Positions 48,061-58,290 of a stretch of 64,000 nucleotides of DNA are shown in pieces. This DNA comes from Aquificota bacterium. GTDB lineage: Bacteria > Aquificota > Aquificia > Aquificales > Aquificaceae. Below the pieces are notes generated by a model. It worked only from the letters and a program-made list of their open reading frames with translations. It was not told the DNA's origin and made no database searches. Where the stretch lies: NCBI GenBank assembly GCA_018771605.1, contig CP076324.1, forward strand, positions 744,001 to 808,000, written 5' to 3'. The position numbers and the translations under genes are program-made. Position 1 is the first letter of the stretch. Each line of letters begins with the position of its first letter.

Positions 48061-51000
48061 TCACACACTCCTTGCCTTCTCCAATCTATTTTTGACCAAT
48101 TCCGCCACCGCCCAGTAAACCTCTTTTCTTTCTTCTTCTGTTAATCCTAAGGCATCAAAGACAATATCATCAAGGGCTTTTCTGTCTGGTAATGGATTTG
48201 GCTCTTGCTCACGGATGGGTTTATTCGGGTCAAAGCCAAGTTCTTTGAAGATGGAGTGGATTTCTCTACTTAAAATCTTTAAAATACTATCTTCTGGCGT
48301 TCTTATAAATAAAGGATTTAATAAAAATACTCTTTCTAGTTCCCTTTCATAAATATTTAAAGCTCCTAATCCTTCAATAATACCTTCTACCTCCCAAAAC
48401 ATTACTTGCAACGTGCTATTCATTACAAGTGCAGTTTGTAAGGATAAATCTTTATTTTTTAGAATTATTTTGTAAAATCTTTTAAATAACACTCTGGCCT
48501 TGTTATAATACACAATAAATCTACTATTAAACGTCCTACCTACAGCAAGATCGGGAACATGTCGCGAATTTCCTTTAGGATTCACACCATACTCAATAAT
48601 ATAAGGGTTGTCATTATCTATAAGAATTTTTGTAAGGTCTTGGGTTGAAAAGATTATCTTTGTTTTAGGAAAATTAGGCTTTACGTTATTATCATGAATA
48701 TATCCTTCAATTTTTGCAATATCCCCCAACCTCACCAATTTTCCTTTCCCTTTTTCCAAAATCTTAAAATAAATCTCTGGTGCCCTTAGGTATTTCCCGC
48801 CCCATTTATTGCCAACATAAACAAGCTCTTCTGGCTTACTATATCCTATCAAGCCCTCTTCTTCTGGAATTTCACTGCCTTCAAGCAAAAGCTCCCTTTT
48901 TGACTTTGGAAACACCCTAAAATCCTCATCATCAAAAACAGGCTCTTTTATGCTTTCAAGCCTCTTTATTACTTCTGCATTTACCACTTCCTCAAAGGGC
49001 TTTTTAAAGGCTACAAACTTAACCGTATAATCATCCAGCTCCTCTTTTGGTCTTTGAATCAAAACAATCACCGTATTTACATCTGCCTGCTTAAAGGAAC
49101 GCTTCCGCAGGTTATCAATGATATAAATTGGTCGCATTCTTTTGAGTAAAAACTCCTGAAGCCCCGCTCCATATCCCACATCAAGCCAAGAGTTGGAGTT
49201 TATAAAGCAAAATATTCCACCTTCTCTCAAGAGAGAAAGCCCATGATAGTAAAAATATACATAAAGGTCGCTCTTTTTGTCTATCTTAACATTCTTCCAA
49301 ATACTTTTTACAGAACTTTCCAACCTATCCTTATATTCCTTTTTCAGTTTTTTCCATTCTTCTTCTGTGTATCTACTCTTATCTTCCAAGGGTGGGGCTA
49401 TCAACTCCTGCCTTACGTAGGGCGGGTTTCCAATTACAATATCAAATCCACCTTTTGTGGCAAAAACTTCTGCAAAATCAATCTCCCAAAGGAAATAATC
49501 CTTCCGTGTTTTATTCTCAATGTTTCTTAAAGCCTCTTCAAGCCTTTCCTTTTCCCTTTTAAGACTTTTAATCTCCTCTTCCTTCCTTTTCCCTTCCTTC
49601 TTATTAACCTCACCAAATAAGCCTTTACCCTCTTCTAATTTTTTATAAAACTCAGCCTGTTTAATTTCCTTTTCAAGCATCTCTATTTTTGCCTCAAGAA
49701 TCTCCTTTAAAATATTCCGCTCAAGCTCTTCAATTTCTTTTATCTCCCTTAAATCTGCGCTCACTTGTCCGGAGAAAAAGGCGTTCTTTTTATCAATTAG
49801 CTCTCTTATTTTTGCTTCTATTTTTGGAGATATGTATTTTTTGGGATTTTCTCCCCTTAGGCTTATTAGAATACCACCTATTTCTTCCACAAGAGAATCA
49901 CCCTGACGGATTTTGAAAGATAAGTTTGGCAAAAGGGGTTTGGTGTATATGTCCATGTATTTTTCTTCCGTTTCTATAACCAAAGATAGCCAAAGTCTTA
50001 GCTCTCCCACCATTACGGCCCAATCCTTTACTTCCACACCATATAAATTCTCTTTAATGATCTTTTGCTTTAGTGCATAGATATTCTCCTCCCTTCCTTC
50101 AATTTTCCTTGTAAGCTCAGAATGAAGCTCCACAAGTATATTCATCATACCCACAAGGAAAGAAGCAGAACCTACTGCAGGGTCAACTATTTTTACATCT
50201 TCTAAACTTTCCTTTATTGCCTTTGCCTCTTTTTCTGTTAGCTTTTCAACTCCATTATGCGGGTCAAAAATAAAGTCTATAAGCTTTTCCTTTTCAATGT
50301 CCGTTTGACTGGCAAGATACTCCACTAAGGAAAGCCTACACATAAAATCAATTTCTACCCTTGGAGTATAGAAAATACCACTTTCTCCCCTCTCTTCCTC
50401 CGCTATTAGAGACTCGTAGACCCTGCCAAGCATCTCTGGGTCCACAGCCACTTCCACATCCAAGGGCAAAGCCTCGTCAATGGTAAAGTTGAATACCTCC
50501 AAAAAGCCTTTTTTCTTATCCCTTTCGCTCAAATCTGGTTCAAAAAGCCACTCAAAAACGCTGTCTGGCACATGTGTAAATTCTTCATCAAGGTCGTTTT
50601 TCAAAAATAGCCCACCGTTAAGGTATGGCATAAGCCTAAAGGACTCTTGAATTTCTTCAGGAAGTCTTTTGTCTATAAGGCTGGACCTTTTATTAAAAGC
50701 ACCAAAGAATAGGCTTGAAAGCCATACAGAGTAAAAAGTATCCTTTTGGTTTGGATCTCTTTTGACATACTCCTTGTATTTATTCCATAGATTTCTCATA
50801 TAATTAGGGTCTTGCTCATAATCTTTCCACTTTAACCACTTTTTCCTTTGCAAAAAGTATATAAAGAGTATTCTTGAAAGAAGCTGTTGGGCAAAAGCAT
50901 AACGCCTTTTGTAGTCGGAACCCTCACCTAAGGACCTTACAATAACCTCCTTTATGGCATATCTGTATGCCTCAAAGAACTCCTCCGTTATTGGTTCAAC

Positions 51001-51561
51001 GCTAAAGGCTTCTTCTAAATCTTTAAGGGTAGGCCTTTTTCTATCGTCCTCCAATAGGGGCAAAAACCTTGACTGAGCCGTATGGCTCTTTTCTCCTTCA
51101 CCCACCAAAAAGGACCATCTTTTAGCGGGTGTAAACTCTTCCCTTGCAACCAGCTTACCAGATGGCGTAATCTCTTGCCTATAATCAAGCTTTACAAGGG
51201 AAAATCTCCAGCTTTTACTACCCTCTGCCACAAAGGCCACCAAGCCAGCACGGAAATTACCCTCCTTCAAATACCAAGCTACCAAGTTTCTTTGTAGCGC
51301 ACGTGCCCTCTCAAGGGTATTTTCATCCTTTAAATGAACAACCAGCAGGACTATTTTTTTGTTATCATCTTCGTATTTACCTATATGCCTTAAAGAATCT
51401 ACATAATTTCTAAACCTCTCTGGAATTTGACCGCCCTTATATTCTATGTTCTCTTCCTCATAGTCTTTTAGAAGATGTTTAAGGAATAAGGTGAATTTTC
51501 TGTTGTCAAAGGGTGATTCAAAACAACTTCTTATTAACTCCTTCGCCTGACCCCTTTCCAT
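48061..51561 (-). CDS. Eco57I-like DNA adenine methyltransferase, large multidomain (restriction-modification type)
   Basis: 1166 residues. An N-terminal module (1-170: IEYKGGQIPERFRNYVDSL, VAFVAEGSKSWRFSLVKLDY) may be nuclease-like or regulatory, but no certain PD-(D/E)xK site was found. The central part (200-430) is helical. The gamma-type N6-adenine methylase core has motif I DPAVGSASFLVG (about 465) and motif IV IGNPPYVRQE (about 715). A long coiled coil (600-690) lies between motifs. The C-terminal target-recognition domain (930-1100) resembles type I S/IIG TRDs. It is in one operon with the PLD-helicase, upstream by 47 bases. Probably defence. Confidence 0.85.
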   Translation of the reverse strand: MERGQAKELIRSCFESPFDNRKFTLFLKHLLKDYEEENIEYKGGQIPERFRNYVDSLRHIGKYEDDNKKIVLLVVHLKDENTLERARALQRNLVAWYLKEGNFRAGLVAFVAEGSKSWRFSLVKLDYRQEITPSGKLVAREEFTPAKRWSFLVGEGEKSHTAQSRFLPLLEDDRKRPTLKDLEEAFSVEPITEEFFEAYRYAIKEVIVRSLGEGSDYKRRYAFAQQLLSRILFIYFLQRKKWLKWKDYEQDPNYMRNLWNKYKEYVKRDPNQKDTFYSVWLSSLFFGAFNKRSSLIDKRLPEEIQESFRLMPYLNGGLFLKNDLDEEFTHVPDSVFEWLFEPDLSERDKKKGFLEVFNFTIDEALPLDVEVAVDPEMLGRVYESLIAEEERGESGIFYTPRVEIDFMCRLSLVEYLASQTDIEKEKLIDFIFDPHNGVEKLTEKEAKAIKESLEDVKIVDPAVGSASFLVGMMNILVELHSELTRKIEGREENIYALKQKIIKENLYGVEVKDWAVMVGELRLWLSLVIETEEKYMDIYTKPLLPNLSFKIRQGDSLVEEIGGILISLRGENPKKYISPKIEAKIRELIDKKNAFFSGQVSADLREIKEIEELERNILKEILEAKIEMLEKEIKQAEFYKKLEEGKGLFGEVNKKEGKRKEEEIKSLKREKERLEEALRNIENKTRKDYFLWEIDFAEVFATKGGFDIVIGNPPYVRQELIAPPLEDKSRYTEEEWKKLKKEYKDRLESSVKSIWKNVKIDKKSDLYVYFYYHGLSLLREGGIFCFINSNSWLDVGYGAGLQEFLLKRMRPIYIIDNLRKRSFKQADVNTVIVLIQRPKEELDDYTVKFVAFKKPFEEVVNAEVIKRLESIKEPVFDDEDFRVFPKSKRELLLEGSEIPEEEGLIGYSKPEELVYVGNKWGGKYLRAPEIYFKILEKGKGKLVRLGDIAKIEGYIHDNNVKPNFPKTKIIFSTQDLTKILIDNDNPYIIEYGVNPKGNSRHVPDLAVGRTFNSRFIVYYNKARVLFKRFYKIILKNKDLSLQTALVMNSTLQVMFWEVEGIIEGLGALNIYERELERVFLLNPLFIRTPEDSILKILSREIHSIFKELGFDPNKPIREQEPNPLPDRKALDDIVFDALGLTEEERKEVYWAVAELVKNRLEKARSV

Positions 51562-51608
51562 CCCTCGTTATATTTTATTAAAGTTTTTTAAATGTAAAGA
51601 CATGGCAC

Positions 51609-54600
51609 TCAAAGTAAGTATAAAGAGAGTATTACTTCCCCCCTTTCCTTCTCCATACGTTCTGCCTCTATGTAATGGCCTTTCAAAAGCTCTTCTGGTA
51701 TTTGGCTTTTCAGTATTCCAATCAGTTTAATCGGGTCCTCCAATATATCTTCCTTGTTTTCATCAATAGACTTTAATACCCTTTGGATGGTTCTCTTTGG
51801 CAATAGTCCTTCTTCAAGCCTGTTTATGACCAAATTTATATACTCTCTGTGCAGACCATCTGTAATTTTATCTTGGTTTGCTTTAAGCAAGTTTAATAAC
51901 CTTCTATTAGACCCTGTTATTCCGCTTTTAACTTCTAAAGATTCTTCATTGATTGCATCCTCAAAGGCTTTTATGTTCCTTTCAAGAAGTTCGTAATATT
52001 TTTGTAATGGTATTTCCTCACTCTTTTCGTTCTGTTGGCTTTCAAATATTTTTGCCGCAGTTAGAAAATCTACCTCTTTTACCTCTTTTCCGTCTGCTAA
52101 GAAAAACTTCATCAACTTACCTCTTCTAAAGAAGGTCAAAAGAGAACTGTGAGATGCTAAAGCCTCTATTGATGGAGAAAGAGCCTTTGCAGAACGGGCT
52201 TTTTTAGGTAAATTTTTTATCTTTTGGAATAGTGCTTCGTTGTTATTCTTTATATCTTCAATAATTCTCAAGTATTTTAGCTCACTTTCCTCCTCCTCTT
52301 CCTCTTCAGTTATGGTCTTTTTGGATAGAAGCTTATCAAACAGCTCGTGAGAAGATACGGGTTCACCCTCTGTTAGTATGGCAGAATCTCCACCAAGCAA
52401 AGTTAAAAAGGTTTCTACCTTGGACCGTGCTATGTTTGTAAGTTCAATTTCTGTGTCCGCTTGCTTGGTAGGGAAAAAGTTAAAGGTGTAGATTTTGTCA
52501 TGGGGTGTGTCTATGCGGTTTACCCTTCCTACCCTTTGCATAAGCCTTGTTGGGTTCCAAGGTATGTCGTAGTTTATAACTATGTTTGACCTGTGAAGGC
52601 TAACACCTTCAGAAAGCACATCTGTTGATATAAGTATTCTGTATTCATCCCTCTTTTCTCTTGCTTTTGCAGAAAAATTGTTTATAACATCCTCCATAAC
52701 TGAAGGAGAAGATTGGCCAGTGAACAAAAGAACCTTTCCTTCAATATGTTTGTCTTCTTCTATTTTTTCTGCCAGGTATTCTGCCGTTTCCTTTGATTCG
52801 GTAAATATGATTATTTTCCCCTTTTTCAAAAGCTGGTTTTCTTTTAGGTTTTTTAAAAGCTCCTCAAGCTTTGGGTCTCTTTTTAAAGAATCCCACATGG
52901 ATTTTATTCTTTTAAGTATATTAAGGTCCCACTCTAAATCCTTTCTAAATTCTGGAATGAAGTCTTCGCTGTTGTATCTTTCCGCTTTTCCTTCATCAAT
53001 CAACCTGTGGATTGCTTCATCATCTCCACTTTCCAAAAGCTCAAATATCTTGTTTATATACTTTTTACTGACATAGACCACACCATTATCATAGTGTTTT
53101 ATAAACTTCTCATAAGAATTGATAAACCTTTCAATGCTTTTTTTAAAAGCGTAAAAACTGCTCTCAAGCCTCTTTACAAGCAAAACTTTCATAAAGGATC
53201 CCATATTCCTCTGGGATTGAGCCTCCTGTTGTGATATATCACGCTTTAGGTAAAGCATGGGTGTATAACGTGCATACTTTAACTTTTTAGTTATAAGCTC
53301 TACAGTTTCCATAAAAACTTTATCCTCTTCGTCGTTTAACTTATAAAAGATCGGCTTTGGGTCTTCCACTTCTGGAAATTTTATGTTATTCCTTTTTAAA
53401 TCTTCTGCAAAATACTTTTCTATTTCGCTTCTTGTCCTTCTTACCATTATGTATTTCAAAACCTTGTCCCTAATTTCCTTAGCTACCTCCTTAGCTACCC
53501 TAAGATATTCATCATAATTTTCCTGACGGTCTACTTCATCAAGCCTCTTTTGTAGTCTTTTGAAAAATCTTTCAAGGTCTTTAATTCCCGGAATTGTGCT
53601 GTTTTTAGGGTTCTGGAACAGCTTTATCTGATTGAGAATGTCCAAAGGAGTGTTGTTATAAGGCGTAGCTGATACCAAAATTACCCTTTTGCCTCTACAT
53701 ATCTGCATAAGCTTTTCATAGCTTATGGTGCTTTCATTTCTAAACCTGTGCGATTCATCTATAACCACATTTTTATACTCTCTTCTTTTTATCTCTTCCA
53801 AGGCTTCGTCAAGCTTACCAGTAGATTCATAATATGCGGGTATGCCAAAGTCGCTAAAAACGTTGTACCAAGACCCGGGATTGTTCTTGTCAATAAGATT
53901 GGGCGGTGCTATAACAATAGTTCTTCCACCAAGCTGTTTTACAAGCATTGCTGTAATATAGGTTTTACCAAGTCCAACCACATCGGATATGAAGACTCCA
54001 CCATGCTCTTCTATTATCTTCTTTGCGTTTAAAACCGCCTGTTCTTGGTACTCAAGCCTTTTAAAATTGGTTGGTTCATACTCCTGGTAAATTCTTTCTA
54101 AGCCTTCCAGGTCCTCTTTAAAATATTCATAAAGGAATTTAAGATATAGCTCGTAGGGCGTGATATCTTCTTTTAACCATGTCCTTTCTTTTAAGGTTTG
54201 CACAAAGTCCTCCGTTACATCAACAGATTCTTTCCACAGCTCTTCAAACCTACTTTTTGCATATTCGTAGTCCGCACGGTCTTTTAACTCTACGTTGAAC
54301 TCAAGGTTATCTTCCAACCCAGACTCTGTAAAGTTGCTAGAACCAGTAATTACCCTTCCCACGTCCCTGTCCCCTTCCTTAAAGGTCATAATATAAACCT
54401 TTGCATGAAGCCTTCTGGAAGGGTGGGCTCTTATCTCCAGTTTTCCTTCCCTTATCCACTCAATAAACTTACGAACCCCCTCTTCCACTCTGAGATGGTC
54501 CTCCGACTGGCTCATATCCTCCTCTATGAACCTTTGAACCTCTTGCTTTACTTCCTTAACAGAAAGCAGGTCATAGGTCTTTTTGTCCACTCCCATGCCT

Positions 54601-54809
54601 ACAAGTATTCTTATCTTTTCCGTTTTCTCTAAGGCTTCCCAGAGGGCATAAAAACCGCTTATTCTAAAGTAAGCCACGATACAATCAAAGTATTTACAAT
54701 CCTTTATAAGCTGTTTAAATCTATCTTTTAAAGTTTTTCCTGGTTCATTAACTATAAAGGTTAAGTCCAGGACGCTCCCCACCATGGATAATATTGTATG
54801 ATAAACCAA
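51609..54809 (-). CDS. PLD-nuclease/SNF2-type helicase fusion
   Basis: 1066 residues. An N-terminal phospholipase-D-like nuclease domain (about 20-200) has one HKD-type motif (HAKVYIM followed by GSSNFTESGL). A SNF2 ATPase follows with Walker A DVVGLGKTYIT (near 285), DESHRFRN and VSATPYNN. The helicase C domain has STDVLSEGVSLHRSN and NPTRLMQRVGRVNRID. The C-terminal 250 residues are helical, with an acidic EEEEEESELK. The domains occur in DISARM-like and other defence helicases, but here with only a methyltransferase. The start shown, 'MVYHTILSMVG', may be too early; the second ATG (MVGSVLDLTFIVNEPG) is equally good. Confidence 0.85.
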   Translation of the reverse strand: MVYHTILSMVGSVLDLTFIVNEPGKTLKDRFKQLIKDCKYFDCIVAYFRISGFYALWEALEKTEKIRILVGMGVDKKTYDLLSVKEVKQEVQRFIEEDMSQSEDHLRVEEGVRKFIEWIREGKLEIRAHPSRRLHAKVYIMTFKEGDRDVGRVITGSSNFTESGLEDNLEFNVELKDRADYEYAKSRFEELWKESVDVTEDFVQTLKERTWLKEDITPYELYLKFLYEYFKEDLEGLERIYQEYEPTNFKRLEYQEQAVLNAKKIIEEHGGVFISDVVGLGKTYITAMLVKQLGGRTIVIAPPNLIDKNNPGSWYNVFSDFGIPAYYESTGKLDEALEEIKRREYKNVVIDESHRFRNESTISYEKLMQICRGKRVILVSATPYNNTPLDILNQIKLFQNPKNSTIPGIKDLERFFKRLQKRLDEVDRQENYDEYLRVAKEVAKEIRDKVLKYIMVRRTRSEIEKYFAEDLKRNNIKFPEVEDPKPIFYKLNDEEDKVFMETVELITKKLKYARYTPMLYLKRDISQQEAQSQRNMGSFMKVLLVKRLESSFYAFKKSIERFINSYEKFIKHYDNGVVYVSKKYINKIFELLESGDDEAIHRLIDEGKAERYNSEDFIPEFRKDLEWDLNILKRIKSMWDSLKRDPKLEELLKNLKENQLLKKGKIIIFTESKETAEYLAEKIEEDKHIEGKVLLFTGQSSPSVMEDVINNFSAKAREKRDEYRILISTDVLSEGVSLHRSNIVINYDIPWNPTRLMQRVGRVNRIDTPHDKIYTFNFFPTKQADTEIELTNIARSKVETFLTLLGGDSAILTEGEPVSSHELFDKLLSKKTITEEEEEEESELKYLRIIEDIKNNNEALFQKIKNLPKKARSAKALSPSIEALASHSSLLTFFRRGKLMKFFLADGKEVKEVDFLTAAKIFESQQNEKSEEIPLQKYYELLERNIKAFEDAINEESLEVKSGITGSNRRLLNLLKANQDKITDGLHREYINLVINRLEEGLLPKRTIQRVLKSIDENKEDILEDPIKLIGILKSQIPEELLKGHYIEAERMEKERGEVILSLYLL

Positions 54810-54810
54810 T

Positions 54811-55581
54811 TTACCTCAAAAACACATAGGCATAAAGCAGGCCAACTAATATTCTGTAGACTCCAAAGACAAAAAAGGAATGGTTTTTTAGAAAGTTAAG
54901 GAGGGTTTTTACACTCAAAAGGGCAAAGAAGAAGGCCGTTATAAAGCCTACAAAAAGGACTTGCCAATCTTGGAGGTTAAAGCTTTGATGGGATTTGTAA
55001 AGGTCGTAGCCTGTGGCTATTAGCATGGTGGGAACTGCCAAAAGGAAGGAAAACTCTGCAGCAGTCTTCCTGTTTAAGCCCATAAGCATACCACCTATTA
55101 TGGTGGCGCCAGAGCGGGAGACTCCCGGTATCATGGCAAGGCTCTGAAAGACTCCAATGGCGAAGGCCCTTGGATAGCTAAGGTCCCTTATATCTCCCAT
55201 ATAACAAAACCTCTCACAAAGCCTGTCTGCAAAAAGGAGGAAAAAGCCTCCCAAAACCAAGGCTATAACCACCACATGGTCGTTGCCTATAAGGTAGCCC
55301 TTTATGAACTTGTAAAGGCTAAAGCCCAAAAGACCTGTGGGCAAAAAGGCAGTGATGATTCTCTTCCAAAGCTCCACATCTTTTAAAAACCTTTGCCAGT
55401 ATAGGAAGAGGATCGCCATTATGGCTCCAAGCTGTATGGATATTTCAAAGCTTTTGGTAAAGCTATCCTGAGGTATGCCAAGTATATGGGCTGTGAGAAT
55501 AAGGTGGCCTGTGGAAGAGATGGGCAAGAACTCTGTTATTCCTTCTACTGCTCCCATAATAAAGGCATGTTTTATATCCAC
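54811..55581 (-). CDS. uppP: Undecaprenyl-diphosphatase
   Basis: 256 residues from a GTG at 55581, which is preceded by GGAGGT at the right distance; the longer upstream reading is rejected. The two BacA/UppP motifs are EGITEFLPISSTGH and PGVSRSGATI, in a seven- to eight-helix membrane protein. It recycles the lipid carrier for cell-wall synthesis. The GTG shares its G with the TAG of the upstream methyltransferase gene. Confidence 0.94.
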   Translation of the reverse strand: MDIKHAFIMGAVEGITEFLPISSTGHLILTAHILGIPQDSFTKSFEISIQLGAIMAILFLYWQRFLKDVELWKRIITAFLPTGLLGFSLYKFIKGYLIGNDHVVVIALVLGGFFLLFADRLCERFCYMGDIRDLSYPRAFAIGVFQSLAMIPGVSRSGATIIGGMLMGLNRKTAAEFSFLLAVPTMLIATGYDLYKSHQSFNLQDWQVLFVGFITAFFFALLSVKTLLNFLKNHSFFVFGVYRILVGLLYAYVFLR

Positions 55582-56756
55582 TATAGCACCTCCGCATATA
55601 TGCCCTTTAGATAAAGGGTGTTTGGCATCTGAAGTATCCAAGGATGGTCAAGGTCTTGGAAGCTCTCTCCCACTATCCTGAGCTGTCTTCTGGCGTCCTT
55701 GCCAGCGGACAGAAGGGTTTGCAAAAGGTGGTCCCTTGTGATGTGGAAGGAGCAAGAGTAGACTGCTAAATAGCCTCCGGGCCTGGTGAGCTGTATGCCT
55801 CTCAAAAATAGCTCCTTATAGCCCCTTAGGGCGTTTGGCACTGCCGCCTTGTTCTTTGCGAAAGATGGTGGGTCAATTACCACCACATCAAAGCTTTTGC
55901 CCTCGGAGAGAAGTTTTTTGAGTATATCAAAGACGTTTGCTTCTATCCATTCTATACCCGATATTTGGTTAAGCTCGGCATTCTTCTTTCCCATCTCAAG
56001 GGCTGGGCCGGAGATATCCACCGCCATAACCTTGCTTGCACCAGCCTTTTTCATGCTTAGGGCAAAGCCGCCCGTATGGCAAAAGAGGTCAAGGCATTCC
56101 GCACCGGGCTTTACAAAGCCTCTTATAAGCCTTCTTGCCTGCCTTTGGTCCAAGAAAAAGCCCGTCTTTTGCCCCTGTGGTATGTTTACAAAGAACTTAA
56201 GGTCATGCTCCCAGATGATGATCTCCTCTGGCACCTCTCCATAAATAACACCTTCCTTATTATCCATGCCTTCCACAGAAAGCACATACTCGCTCACCTT
56301 CTCATAAATGCCCTTGGGCTTAAGAAGGTCTATAAGGGCTGGTATAACCCAGTGCCTTAGCTTGTTCATCCCGTAGGTAGTAAACTCCACCACCGCATAC
56401 TCACCGTAAACATCCACTATAAGGCCCGGCAGAAGGTCTCCCTCTGAATGCACAAGCCTGTAGGCGTTGCTATCAAGGTATAGCCTTTTTCTGTATTCAA
56501 GGGCTTCTTTTAGTCTTTTTCTTATAAGCTCTTCCGTTATAGGCTCTTCCTTGTCAAAGGAGAGTATCCTTATGCTTATGTTGGCGGAGGGATTTATGTA
56601 TCCATAGCCCAAAAACTTGCCGCCGTAATCCCTGACTACTACTAGATCTCCCTTTTGTGGGCTTTTTGAATAGCCTATGATCTCAGGCCTATATACCCAA
56701 GGGAAAAAGCCCCTTATCTTGTCTTCTACTCCCGGCCTTACCCTTACCTGTATCAT
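55581..56756 (-). CDS. RlmI-like class I rRNA (cytosine-C5) methyltransferase
   Basis: 391 residues. An N-terminal PUA-like domain (1-75: VRPGVEDKIRGFFPWVYRPEI) is followed by a middle domain and a SAM-binding domain (DLFCHTGGFALSMKKAGASKVMAVDISG, VVIDPPSFAK, CSFHITRDHLL). This architecture is that of RlmI (YccW), which makes m5C1962 in 23S rRNA; the exact base here is inferred. FFLDQRQARRL is also conserved. It overlaps the DJ-1 gene by 4 bases. Confidence 0.88.
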   Translation of the reverse strand: MIQVRVRPGVEDKIRGFFPWVYRPEIIGYSKSPQKGDLVVVRDYGGKFLGYGYINPSANISIRILSFDKEEPITEELIRKRLKEALEYRKRLYLDSNAYRLVHSEGDLLPGLIVDVYGEYAVVEFTTYGMNKLRHWVIPALIDLLKPKGIYEKVSEYVLSVEGMDNKEGVIYGEVPEEIIIWEHDLKFFVNIPQGQKTGFFLDQRQARRLIRGFVKPGAECLDLFCHTGGFALSMKKAGASKVMAVDISGPALEMGKKNAELNQISGIEWIEANVFDILKKLLSEGKSFDVVVIDPPSFAKNKAAVPNALRGYKELFLRGIQLTRPGGYLAVYSCSFHITRDHLLQTLLSAGKDARRQLRIVGESFQDLDHPWILQMPNTLYLKGIYAEVL

Positions 56757-57304
56757 TGATAATTTACAAGCATCCTTTGAGCAACTTCCTTTGCCTTCTC
56801 TTTACCCACAAGCCTCTCTGCCAGCTTTAGGCCAAACTCAAGGGCTGTGCCAGGTCCTTGGCTTGTCACTATGTTCTCATCCTCCACCACAGGCTGGTTC
56901 ACAAAGTGGGCTGGCTTTATCTCCTCCACAAGGGAAGGATATACAGTGGCTTTTTTGCCCTCCAACACTCCAAACTTTGCCAAGGCTGTGGGTGCTGCGC
57001 ATATGGCACCTATGAGCTTTTTCTTTTCTTGCATGGCCTTTATGAGCCTTTCCACCCTTGGGTCTTGCTTTAGCCTTTCCACACCGCCCGCACCGCCGGG
57101 CAGTATTACCATATCAAGCTCTTCAGGGTTTAGGTTATCCACCGTAGTATCTGGCACTATCCTAACATTCCTTGCGCTCGCCACAGGCTCGGGAGTTAGC
57201 CCTGCTATGATAACTTCCACACCAGCACGTCTTAGCACATCAATAGGAGCTACAGCCTCTACCTCTTCAAAGCCTTCTGCCAATATGATGGCCACTTTTG
57301 CCAT
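56753..57304 (-). CDS. DJ-1/PfpI family protein
   Basis: 183 residues. Class I glutamine amidotransferase-like fold: VAIILAEGFEEVEAVAPIDVLRRAG, DMVILPGGAGGVERL and the nucleophile elbow GAICAAPTALAK with Cys near 98; the ligand Glu in AEGFEE. Members act as deglycases, chaperones or peptidases; which applies here is not decidable. It overlaps the rRNA methyltransferase gene and follows the ABC permease gene by 11 bases. Confidence 0.88.
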   Translation of the reverse strand: MAKVAIILAEGFEEVEAVAPIDVLRRAGVEVIIAGLTPEPVASARNVRIVPDTTVDNLNPEELDMVILPGGAGGVERLKQDPRVERLIKAMQEKKKLIGAICAAPTALAKFGVLEGKKATVYPSLVEEIKPAHFVNQPVVEDENIVTSQGPGTALEFGLKLAERLVGKEKAKEVAQRMLVNYQ

Positions 57305-57315
57305 GGCACTACCTC

Positions 57316-58290
57316 CTACCTTATTATCTCCCTCTCCCTTACCCTCGGGTCAATTATGGCCAAAAGTATGTCGGCAATCAGGTTGCCCACAAGTAGCATT
57401 ATAGTACCAATATATAGCCCACCCATCACAAGGAAAAGGTCTTGGGATAGCACAGCATCCAGCATAAGGGTTCCAAGCCCTGGCCAGCCCACTATTATCT
57501 CAATGAGGGCCGCACCGGAAAGCAGGCCAGCTATCTCATAGCCGATGAGGGTAGTAAAGGGGTTCATGGCGTTTTTGAGTATATGCTTTATCATAACCCA
57601 TTGGGAAACGCCTTTGGCCTTGAGCATTATCACCATAGGGCTGTTTTTTATTTCTATGACTGCACTTCTCATGAGCCTTATAAGGCCTGCAGAAGAGACA
57701 AGGGTAAGAGTTAGCACTGGCACAAACATATGGGCCAAAAGGTCTACTATCTTGCCAAAAAGGCTTAGCTCATGGAAGTTGGGGCTATGCACACCGCCCA
57801 CTGGCACATGGCCCGTTTTTGAGACCAAAAGAAGAACTATAAAAGCTAAGAAAAATGAAGGGAAAGACATAAAAGCATAGCTGTATAACCTTATTATCTT
57901 GTCTGGAAGCTTGCCCTCCTTTAGACCCGCCCAAAGGCCCAAGGGAACTGCAATGAACCATGAGAGTATGGTTGAAGTAAGAGTGAGAAGAAGAGTGTTT
58001 CCTATCCTCTCTCCTATAAGCTGGGATACGGGGGCATGGTACTGGAAGCTATAGCCAAGGTCAAAGGCCAAAGCGGAAGAGAGCCATTTAATATACTGCA
58101 CAAAAAAGTTTTGGTCCAAGCCATACTGTCTTTTTAATGCTTCTATGGTCTCCGGTGAAATCTGTGGGTTTAACCTTAGCTGGTCCAAGTAGTCTCCCGG
58201 CGCCAGCTTTATTATCAAGAAGGACAAAAAGGTAACGCCTATAAGCGTCAAAAAAGCCTGAAAGGTCCTATAAGCCAAAAACCAAAGCAT
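57316..58290 (-). CDS. Dipeptide/oligopeptide-type ABC transporter permease (DppB/OppB)
   Basis: 324 residues, six membrane helices. The N-terminus LAYRTFQAFLTLIGVTFLSFLIIKLAPGDYLDQLRLNPQISPE is characteristic. EAA loop: VMLKAKGVSQWVMIKHILKNAMNPFTTLIG. No binding protein, second permease or ATPase lies nearby, which is unusual; partners may be elsewhere. The substrate could be peptides or nickel complexes in other lineages; nothing here decides. The start overlaps the DUF1232 gene end by one base. Confidence 0.9.
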   Translation of the reverse strand: MLWFLAYRTFQAFLTLIGVTFLSFLIIKLAPGDYLDQLRLNPQISPETIEALKRQYGLDQNFFVQYIKWLSSALAFDLGYSFQYHAPVSQLIGERIGNTLLLTLTSTILSWFIAVPLGLWAGLKEGKLPDKIIRLYSYAFMSFPSFFLAFIVLLLVSKTGHVPVGGVHSPNFHELSLFGKIVDLLAHMFVPVLTLTLVSSAGLIRLMRSAVIEIKNSPMVIMLKAKGVSQWVMIKHILKNAMNPFTTLIGYEIAGLLSGAALIEIIVGWPGLGTLMLDAVLSQDLFLVMGGLYIGTIMLLVGNLIADILLAIIDPRVREREIIR

